DNA of 64,000 nt from Eublepharis macularius. Taxonomy: Eukaryota > Chordata > Lepidosauria > Squamata > Eublepharidae. Shown in pieces: positions 11,386-21,300 of this stretch (the stretch's first letter is position 1; the number at the start of each line of letters is the position of its first letter). The notes under the pieces are model-generated. The model saw nothing but the letters and a program-made list of their open reading frames with translations. It searched no databases and was not told the DNA's origin. Location: the NCBI RefSeq assembly GCF_028583425.1, contig NC_072793.1, forward strand, positions 173,577,681 through 173,641,680, given 5' to 3'. The translations under genes were made by a program, and so were the position numbers.

Positions 11386-11904
11386 AACCCAGTGTTAAAA
11401 TCACAGCATAATCTTCTCATTGAGATTTCACTAAGTGGGGGGTAAGACCTCAGTATTCAGGAGATTTCTTTATTTGTGTGTGTTTGTGTGTGTAGTCCAC
11501 CTTTCTTGCTGAGGCTCAAAACAGATTACGCAGTATAGGTTAATACAATCAATGGCTGATGCCATTCAATAAATAATACAAAGGGGTATGGAATGCAGGA
11601 ATTCAAATCCAAGCGTAAATCTGAATGCAATATTGCATCACTGCACATTTTACACGAACAAACAGATTTCAGATTGGGGCTGGTATTACCCAATCATGTC
11701 CCTCTGCTCAGGAAGCTGTGATTTTAGCCAGTTAAGACTGCCCACATCCTTTTGAATAGGATTTTGGGGGCTCATTGGAAAAGATGCTGTAGCTGTCACT
11801 TTTCCCAGCTTGTTCTACTTCCTGTATTTTTATATTCCCTGTTGAATTTTTGCTGTGCCTGAGACCTGCGGTTATTCTCTCACACTCCAAGGTTGCTGTG
11901 GGGT

Positions 11905-12085
11905 TTGTAGGGTATCAGATGAAGTCTGGGGAGAGCTCTGTTCAAATCCTCACTCTCTTATGAAAGTCACTGAGTGGCCTTAGGCTAGTCACACATTCAC
12001 AGGTTTTTTGTGAGGATTAAATGGAAGTGAGGGAACAATATGCACTGCCCTAAACTCCTTAGAGAACAGGCAAGGCAAACATTTA
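11905..12085 (+). repeat. tRNA-derived SINE, diverged
   Basis: GTTCAAATCCTCACTCTC (box B), GAGTGGCCTTAGGCTAGTC and GTGAGGATTAAATGGAAGTG are present. Confidence 0.6.
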
Positions 12086-12726
12086 ATGAAAAAGATGGAG
12101 AAGGGGAAATTTAAGTATGCCACCTTGGTCTGCTTGCAAGAAGGGTGAGATTAAAATAACGGAAAAACATTCCGAATGTTCAAAAACACTGTGGTGGTTA
12201 AAAAAAACCTAATGCCCTTCAGGAGAGAATTTCTGTGGTCGCTTGGAGGTATTTTGCCTACAGCTGTGTGTTTCCAGAATGGGTGTGTTTTCCTTTGGGA
12301 GAAAATAACTCTGCATATGCTCTGATGTATTTACCCATCAACTTTTGTCTTCCTGAAAGAAGGGAAACGAGCAGTTCCCCATTGGAGAAATGCACTTTGC
12401 ACATGCTCAGGTCCCTTTCCCAGCAAGAAGTGGAGTTCAATTTCTCCACTAGAGAAGAGCACCATGTACAATTGTACATGTTCATAGACAACATGGATTT
12501 TTAAAAAAAGAAGTTGTCTCCCTTTCACACACATAAAAGCACACTGCATGTTCAAGGCTGTTGTACCCATAAGGCCCTTTTCCAGGTGCGGGGGGAGTTC
12601 CCTTTCGGAGAAAGTTTTGGGCAGGTAGCTGAGTTGGTCTGCAGTAGAATAGCAGAATTTGAGTCCAGTAGAACCTTAGAGAGCAACAAGATTTTCAGGA
12701 TATAAACTTTCAAGAGCTCTCTGTAT

Positions 12727-14672
12727 GATGATAATTATATGACATTAATAAAAGCAATTTAAAAAGATCTGGAAAGATGGAAAGATTTGCACATATCATT
12801 GTTGGGAAGAACTGCAGCGATAAAAATGAATGTTCTCCCAAGAGTTCTATTTTTGTTCCAAAGCATACCAGTAGGGGTACCCCAAGCATTTTTCAAAGAA
12901 CTTAATCAGGCTGTACAGTCTTTTATTTGGCAGAATAAAAGACCACGAATCAAGCTGAAAGCGTTACAGGATACAAAGGAAAAAGCAGGTTTTGCCTTAC
13001 TGGATTGGTTGTTATATTATGAGGCCTGTGTGTTGACCTGGTTGAGAGAATGGTTTACCTTGGAAAATGAAATACTTTTAAACCTGGAAGGACATGATTT
13101 ACTGATGGGCTGGCATGCATTTCTCTGGTATAAAAATGGGAATACCATAAATACTTTAAAAACTACTGGATAAGGAAGGCATTAGTGATGGTCTGGGAAA
13201 GAATAAGATCCGCTGGTGGTTGTGGGTTTTCCGGGCTGTATTGCCGTGGTCTTGGCATTGTAGTTCCTGACGTTTCGCCAGCAGCTGTGGCTGGCATCTT
13301 CAGAGGTGTAGCACCAAAAGGCAGAGATCTCTCAGTGTCACTAAGACACTGAGAGATCTCTGTCTTTTGACACTGAGAGATCTGTGTTTTGGTGCCACAC
13401 CTCTGAAGATGCCAGCCACAGCTGCTGGCGAAACATCAGGAACTACAATGCCAAGACCATGGCAATACAGCCCGGAAAACCCACAATAACCATCGTTCTC
13501 CGGCCGTGAAAGCCTTCGACAATATATCAATAAGATCCACCTTTTACGAGAAAATCCATTTGTGGGTCTCCCCAATCGAAGCATTTACACAACCCAACTT
13601 GAAAAAAGAGGGGAAAGCCCCTACCTACAAGGTACTGTTGAAACCAGGTGGTCTATTAAAAAAACCAAAAGAAATGACAGATTCAGACATTGAGTTGGGA
13701 TGGTGGGGCCAGGCACAATTAGAATCTAGATATAAAAAAGATTATGGGCTTCTATGAAAAAGATGAGAATATTGACATGATAATGTGTGGTGCCAATGTT
13801 AAAATGATAAAGAAAATATATAGTATGCTCCTAAATGCAAAACTACAGGGGGAAGAAGTTAAAAGATACTATGATAAAATGGGCAGAGAACGTGGGACAC
13901 AATTGATCTAGAACAATGGTCGCAAGTGTGGAAGGGTAACTTAAGGATGACGAAATCAGCTTCTTTGAAAGAAAATATTTACAAAATGTTTTATAGGTGG
14001 CATTTAACTCCTATTAGGATAGCTAAAATGTCTTTAAATACGTCAAATAAATGTTGGAAATGTGAGAGTACCCCAGGTTCATATTACCATATATGGTGGA
14101 CATGTAAAAAAGCAGTAGAGTTCTGGAAGATGGTTCACAAAATTATTCAACAGATACTTAAGATTTCATTGCCTTTGAAACCAGAACGCTTTTTATTAAA
14201 CCACATACTAGTTCTAGTCGATAAAAACCAAAAACATCTGATTTTGAATATAATTACAACAGCCAGAATATTATACAAGAAACTCTGGAAAACGACAGCC
14301 ATCCCAATGCAAGAAAACCTGGTTGAAAGAACTCTTGAGACAGCTGAAATGGATAAATTGTCGAGTTTATTGAAAGACATGGACAATACAATATATAATG
14401 ACATTTGGGAGCCACTTTACAGCTGGATACAAAAGAAGTCTGAAGAAACCTAGCTTTTAGTTAAGATGAAGACTTGTATGGACATTATCTAAAATGAATG
14501 GAAAAATTTGTAAACAAATAGCTGATCTGCAGAACACATTGATGTAACAAGAAATATACTAGATTGAACGGTGCAATGTATTAGAGTTATATAATATGAA
14601 TTTCTTTTCCCCATCCCCTCTATTCTGTATTCCTTACTTCTTAGTAAAAAAATAAAAAACTTATTTAAAAAA
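12727..14672 (+). mobile_element. 5'-truncated L1 LINE (ORF2 C-terminal half), interrupted by a Penelope-like insertion
   Basis: Open stretches at 12787-13173, 13506-13757 and 13926-14453 show L1 ORF2 features: LGRTAAIKMNVLPRVLFLFQ, FFKELNQAVQSFIWQNKRPR and the C-terminal CWKCESTPGSYYHIWWTCK zinc-knuckle-like motif. The 3' end has AAAAAAATAAAAAACTT and an A-rich tail at 14644-14672. Frame changes show it is dead. A Penelope-like element with a 10-bp duplication sits at 13212-13528, so it is younger than this L1. Confidence 0.85.
13202..13538. mobile_element. Penelope-like element, copy 1 (inverted-repeat form)
   Basis: An inverted repeat of about 145 bp per arm is flanked by the direct repeat AATAAGATCC (13202-13211 and 13529-13538). 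The arms share GTTTTCCGGGCTGTATTGCC, GACGTTTCGCCAGCAGCTG and AAGACAGAGATCTCTC with copies 2 and 3. The copy has no coding part. It is the typical solo inverted terminal-repeat form. Hammerhead-like motifs lie at 13266-13303 (-) and 13403-13440 (+). Confidence 0.8.
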
Positions 14673-14929
14673 AAGAGTGACTTTCGAAAGCTTATACCCT
14701 GGAAATCTTGTTACTCTTTAATCTCTTATTAGACTCAAATCCTGTTGTCCTTTAGGAGATAATCACCCTACATATCCTCAGATGCATTTTGATTGCCAGT
14801 CCTCTTTCTCAGAACGGGGAAAAAAGGGTTCACTGATGGAGGGAGAGTCTGAGGGGGCCCCTTGGACGATCATTAAACTTCCTCTGTGTGTGTGTGGGGG
14901 GGGGGGTGAGCACTTTGCATATGCTCAGG

Positions 14930-15345
14930 GGAACGAGGCTTCTGGTCCTTGACGCGTCCCCCTCCCCTTGTTGCAAGAGGTTTCGGAGTGGACAGCAGAG
15001 GGCCCCGCTGCGCACAGAAGGAGCGAGCCGCACTCGGTTTCCTATGGAGAAGGAAAGGGCCGCGCTTCTCACCCGGCTGCACGGTTTGCATCCGGGAGAG
15101 AAAGGAAGGAAGGAAGGCGCCTGCAGCGAAGAAAGGGGGGAGGCTGAGCAGGATCGGGCCGGGGGTGCTGGGTCCACCACCACCTCCCCCCCAGCCACAG
15201 CCAGCCGCTGAACCCCCCCCCCCCGGGTTGTTTCCTACCTGAGACTCTCCCTTCCTTCTTCGCTCCCTGCCCATCTGGAATCAAAGACTCTCTTTGTCCA
15301 GGTGGGTGGGATGGATGCGGCACATCTGGACCAGGTAAGGGGTTG
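14930..15345 (+). promoter_or_regulatory. CpG-rich promoter region of gene B
   Basis: This is the only clearly GC- and CpG-rich block in the first half of the window (GACGCGTCCCC, CGCTGCGCACAG, GGGCCGCGCTTCTCACCCGG, GGATCGGGCCGGGGG). It ends at the short first coding exon of gene B. A CpG-island, TATA-less promoter is the likely reading. Confidence 0.7.
15311..15334 (+). CDS. Gene B exon 1: short leader
   Basis: ATG to CAG|GTAAGG, 24 nt, eight residues ending DQ, phase 0. Gene C has an exon of the same length, phase and ending at 27407-27430, which supports both. Confidence 0.7.
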
Positions 15346-18300
15346 GGGGGGCGGATGTGTGCGTGCAGGCTGGATGGTGCAGGATTGGCACCTAGAGAAG
15401 TCCTCTTCCACAGCAGCAGAGGCACTGGGTTTTCTTGCGACCAACCAAAGCATCCAAGATTAATGCTCAAAAGCTGGCACGCATTTGAGGGGGGGGCACC
15501 CTCTAATAAAAAAAGGGGACTTCCTTGCTTGTGTTGGGGGGTGTCTGGAGGTGCATGCCCCAAAGATTCGTCATCCCAACTAGGACCCATCTCTGCAGAA
15601 CTTGAGGGGAATGCTTTCTCTCTCTGCCTCAGCTCCCAGAGAGTGTGCATAAAAATGAGAATAAACATCCATTTGGGTTAGTAGGTTGCTGGGAGGATGC
15701 GGAATGAGATTGTCGCGAGGGGCCCTTGCACGCTGTCATTCATTTTATTATCCCGTAAACTGGCTTGGGCCTGTGGGGGTGGGTGGGTGATGAAATTCGT
15801 CTCCCCACCAGGCCAGGTCAGAGACTCCTCCAAGTATGAATATGGCTTGCAAAAAAAAAACAGCCTGAGGGCAGAGCCTGTGCCAGGCAAGATGGGATAT
15901 TGAGAGGCACTGAAAAGGGAAGGGGGGAAGATAGTTGGACAAGAAACCAACCTGCTCAGCCTCCCTGCAGTGTACAGAACCCTGGACGGGGAGATTTGGC
16001 GGGGCGGGGGGTCCAAATATTCCCCACCCTTGTAATCCTTTGCAAATTCCCCACATGTAGTTGTTGACAATGGGAGGGGCATTTGGCTATTACTTTTCTT
16101 CCTGAAAGAGACTCTGTCCTTTTAACAACCATGGCAGGCTGATGTCCAACAGGGGCAGATGCCCTCAATGCTGCCATGCTGAAAGGAGCTGCCGCTGTTA
16201 ACATTCTTCCTGCCCAAAGGCAGTTTATGAAAGGTCCAGAGCTCCTGTTGGAGAAAGAAACTGGAAGCCCAGTAATAGCGAACACTTGGGTAGTAAACAG
16301 GAGTCCACCTTGGACATTCTGCCTTCCACAGTGACCAGCCAAACTTCCCAGAAAGGGCCCAGGAAAGGGGGGTGCTTCCCCTGGAATGCACACACACCCT
16401 CTCAGAAATCTTCACAACAGCCCTTTATGGAAGGCCAGTATTCTTTCCTCCTGTAGAGGGTATACTGAAGCACATAGTGACATCCTTGAGGCCACCTACA
16501 GAGTGGCAGAGACAAGATTCGCACCAGGGTCTTTCCCAGTTTGTAGCTCAACCTTTTCGTTTCTGTGCTAAGTCAGCAACATAACAATAATGCAAGAGGT
16601 GACTACTTCTATGAATAAGTCTAGTGGGTGTTTTAAAAACGTCTTCAGAGTTTTGCCCTTGACGGTAAATTCAGCATTTGCAGCATTATAGAATCCCTTT
16701 CCAGCACTGAGGATTCTTTGGGTTTCAGACATCGTTTGCAGGCAGTGGTTGATTTTGCCTTCTTTTGGGTTGCTTTTGCTGAGTTGCCACGTTGTTGGTT
16801 CTATTGTACAGGTTCTGCTGGGCTTAAATTTGTTAAAGTCCGTTTTAATCTTGTTGTTTGTGGCTATGAGCCCTTTGTTTCTGGCCGGAGGGGTTAAACC
16901 CAGAAATATTTCAAATAAATGAGTGTTTGAGAAAAAAAATAATTAAAACGGTAAACTAATCCAGAATGGCCCGTTCTTTCCCTCCTGTGGCAAGGACGCT
17001 CCAGAATGCCGAAGCTGTGTGAAAACAGAAGTGGATGAGAAGCTGCCAGTCTTGGAAGACATCTCCTTTCAGGTTGGTCACACCTGGAACAAGTCTGCAC
17101 CACTGCATGCTTTGGGGGGTGGCGCTGAGGTTGGTTTGGGGCCCAATCCCACGGAGCATGTGCAAAAAGCAGCCCAGGCTTCCCTAAGCATAGCCACCCA
17201 GGCAGTCTCTGAGCAGAACCACAAGTGACGAAAAGCACAGGTTAGACACTAGTCAGCTTCCCTCAAGTTTTGATGGGAAATGTAGGCATCCTGGTCTTGC
17301 AGCTTGGTTCTCCGACTGCTGTCCAATGGACTTTTCAACTGTCACTTGTCCAACATTCTGCAGAGCTGCCTACATTTCCCATCAAAACTTGAGGGAAGCT
17401 GACAAGTGTCCAATCTGTGCCTTTTGTCACTTGTGGTTCTGCTCTCTGAAGGCTCCAAAATCCCCTGGGAAGGATTCTGTCTTGGGCATCTGGGTGTCTT
17501 AGGAAGGAGTCTGCAAGTCTGGATTTAACCACTTTGGGGGACTTCTAATTGATACTTGAGCGAGAGCCCAGGAATCGGAGTGTCGCGTTTGGTACAAATC
17601 AAGTTATGTGTAGCGCAGTAATGGGATAATTACATTATGGAAATTAAAAATGAAAATAAGAAAGTTGGCTCTTGACCATCACAAAGGACTATGAAAAGAT
17701 CTCTGCTGGATCCGGCCGACGGTTTCCCTTGTCCAGCATCCTGTTTCCCATGTTGGCAGCCAGGTGCCACCCAAAGGCCCACCAAGAAAGCTGCCAAAAT
17801 CTCTCCTATTGCTGCCCCCCCCGGGGGGCAACTGGCACCTCAAAGTCAAGTGCCTTTATCTAAATACCATTAAATGTATTCAATCCCCATTTAAAGCTGC
17901 CTAAGGCTGCTGCTACATCCTGTGGCAGGGAGTTCCACAAATGAAGTACTTCCTTTTTGGCCTGCTTCCTACAGTCCATCACCTCCATTGGGTGATGAGA
18001 GGGTAAAAATACGCTCTATCCTTTCACAACACTACACTTAATTCTAGTTTAGTTTCTTGTTGCAGAGACCTGTTAGTCTAAAACATTCTGTTGAAATGGT
18101 TGTTGTGGGTTTTCCGGGCTGTATTGCCGTGGTCTTGGCATTGTAGTTCCTGACGTTTCGCCAGCAGCTGTGGCTGGCATCTTCAGAGGTGTAGCACCAA
18201 AAGACAGAGATCTCTCAGTGTCACAGGGTGGAAAAGAGGTAGGTCATTTGTATCTACTCAGCAGGGGTGGGGTTGAGCTGAGTCATCCTGTAAGAGTTTC

Positions 18301-21300
18301 CCAGGGTGTGGAATGCTAATGGAGGGAGGCTTCACTGTATCCTGAGGAGGTTCTTTTGCATATGGATTGGTGCTTGATGTGCTAATCTTCTCTGCAGGGC
18401 TATTGTCGGGTGTGGAGTGTTTTGTTAGCCTGGTGTTTTTCAGAACTGGCAACCATGCTCTGTTCATTCTTAAGGTTTCTTCTTTCCTGTTGAAGTTTTG
18501 CTTATGCTTGTGAATTTCAATGGCTTCCCTGTGCAGTCTGACAAAGTAGTTGGAAGTGTTGTCCAGTATTTTGGTGTCCTGGAATAAGATACTGTGCCCT
18601 GTTTGAGTTAGGCTATGTTCAGCCACTGCTGATTTTTCAGGTTGTCCATTAGCATTCCACACCCTGGGAAACTCTTACAGGATGACTCAGCTCAATCCCA
18701 CCCCTGCTGAGTAGATACAAATGACCTACCTCTTTTCCACCCTGTGACACTGAGAGATCTCTGTCTTTTGGTGCTACACCTCTGAAGATGCCAGCCACAG
18801 CTGCTGGCGAAACGTCAGGAACTACAATGCCAAGACCACGGCAATACAGCCCGGAAAACCCACAACAACCATCGTTCTCCGGCCGTGAAAGCCTTCGACA
18901 TTCTGTTGAAATGTTTAGCCTCTCTTTTGATTTGTTTTCCTTGTCCCCTGTAAACTTTAAACTGCAAATGTGGCAACCTGTGATCTTTTTTAAGAAACAA
19001 AAAAAAACCCAGAGTGGTATTAATGCCAGTCCATTTATGTATTATTTAAGATCATAGGGAGCTACCAAGTTATTTAGAAAAATACTTGAGGACAAAATAG
19101 CAAAGAGTCCAGTAGCACCTTTAAGACTAACCTACTTTATTGTAGCATAAGCTTTTGCGAACCCACACGGCTTAACTCCTCTGGATCTACTCGAGGACAA
19201 GTAGCGTCCTTGACCAAAGGAAAATTGGTATTATCTGGAAGCTGAACTCAGCACCTACCAGGCGTTTCTATGCTTGGTGGTGTGTTTGTGTGTGTGTGTG
19301 GGGGGGCTTTCACATAAAGCAAAGCCCTGAAAATGCCCCCAGCAAGAAATTAAAGCGTTTCTCTACAAATAAGTTCCTGCAAGTACTAGAACAGCCTCCA
19401 AAGTTTCTTCCTAGATTTTCAGAATCCCACGAATGACATTTTCTTCTTCCTTCCAGGCTGTTGGGGGCCTCGGAAATGGGTAAGATCTGGGACGGTCTTT
19501 GCCATTTTTGTTCTGTGTTGCACTTTGAGGGGAGGGGGAGGAGAGGACCTGTTGCTAGAAGTTTGGGTTTCCCAATTCTGCAATTTCTCTCCTGAGGGAG
19601 GAGCCTAGAGCTGGGGAGGGGGAAGCCCCATCCTGTCGGGTCCACAGCAAGACAAGGACTCAGTTCTGTCCTCTTCCACCCATTGGGCAGAGGGAGAACT
19701 GGATGGTACCAAAGTTCTCCCCTTTGGCTCCTGGACTTGAACATCTGAACCTGCCCCCAGAGTCCAGCCGCTGGCTCCACTAGCCTAGAATTGTCTCCTC
19801 TGACCGGCATGAGGGGGAGGCCTTTCCCAGCTCCTGCACCTGAGATGCCGGAAACTGAATCAGAGGCCTTCCACGTGCAAAGTAGGTGCTCTGTCACTGA
19901 GCCCCCCCATGCCACGCCTTGCCCATGTGTGGGCAGGATTTGGGAAATGCAGAGCCACAGAAGAGATCACATTTCGTATGTCTGTTTTTTATTCTTCTTT
20001 GATTCTCTGGTTTTAATGCCAAGTGCCGAGCCTCAACTGTGTACTAGTAAAAAAGAAAAGTAAAAAGAAAAGCTGGCACCGTCTCCAGGAGCTCATGATC
20101 AGAGATGGGCACAAATCGAATTACGACCCCAAAACACACACACAAACCAGGCCAGTTCGTGGTTCACGAACCAATGGTTCGTGGACGCTCATTTCCACGA
20201 ACTTCCACGAACTCGTCTACTGGTTCATTTGGGTCGTAAAGGGGCAGTTTAAATGGCCATTTCCCCAGAGATCCCCCCCTTGCTGCCTGCCAGCTGATAG
20301 TTTAAAGGGACCTGCCGCTTGCAAGGCAGGAAAGGGCCCTTTAAACTGTCAAATGCCCCTTTCCCTGCCGCTGCTAAGTGACTGGAAAGGGGCATTTAAA
20401 CCCCACAAACTGGTTCGTAAACTTGCCCCAGTTCATGGTTCCTGGTTTGTGAAAACCCATGAACCTCATGGTTCGGTTTTTTTGTGGTTTGTGCCCATCT
20501 TTACTCATGATAGGCAGAAGGAGAGATGAGACTAGGGAATTTGTGGCATACAGGTGGTAACACAACCCCTGTGGATCAGTGTGTGTTTATAGAGGGAGGG
20601 AGGGAGGGAATTGGGTCCTTAGAACAGATCCTTGCAGAAATTCTTTGAGAAGCAGAGCTACATTGAAACAGCAAAGGTGGACAGAGAGAGACTGGCAGAG
20701 AGAAGAAGTCAGGATGTGTCTCAGAATCCTGGGGAGGCAGGGATTTAGATGGTGGATGATGTTGTTTAATGCTTCTTAATGTCTCCTCTCTAGTACGGAA
20801 GGCATCATGGACCCAAAGCCTGAACAAGATTGCACAGAACTAGAACGGGGATCCAGCCATCTTGCAGAGAAAAGAGCCACGTTTCAGGATGCACTGCTGG
20901 GTTCCAACGGTGAGACTCACTTTCTTCCCTTCTGCCCCACCCCCCATTCTAGCTGAGGCTTCTGTTCCCTGCAGCTGCCATGGAATTTATAGTTTGCCCT
21001 TCAGCTGTCAAAAATTTGGATTTACAGTTTTAAAAATATTTTACGTAAAACATTCTTTCATATCATAACCAATTCATCCTACAACAAATGTGGGCCTAGT
21101 TCTCGTGTAGGTCTTTGACCTGTGCCTGTACCACTTTAGACTCTAATTGAGGATCATATGATTGAATGCTTGTCCAGCAGAAAAATGCACTGGATGTAGA
21201 AAATTAGCATGTCAAGGAGAAAGATTCTAACCTAGAGTTTTCCCTGAGTGGCTAGTTTTCTAAGTACAAGGTAGATTATTCATTTTTTCTTTTTTTCCTG

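Larger units (their letters stand above)
18083..18913. mobile_element. Penelope-like element, copy 2, with GIY-YIG endonuclease remnant
   Basis: The element is 18099-18900, flanked by ACATTCTGTTGAAATG (18083-18098 and 18898-18913; the first ACA overlaps the element end). The inverted arms are about 220-250 bp. The central 330 bp on the minus strand encodes part of a PLE endonuclease C-terminus: [51 protein letters not shown]. The SAVAEH...REAIEI...NFNR...W pattern is characteristic of the end of Penelope/Neptune GIY-YIG domains. The reverse transcriptase is missing. Hammerhead-like motifs lie in both arms. Confidence 0.85.

Noticed and set aside
15069-15668. 199-residue minus-strand ORF in the CpG island
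   Set aside because: Open because of high GC; Pro/Gly/Ser-rich and without domain similarity.
19310-19915. 201-residue minus-strand ORF
   Set aside because: GC-rich, no family resemblance, overlaps SINE-like sequence and lies antisense inside a gene B intron.
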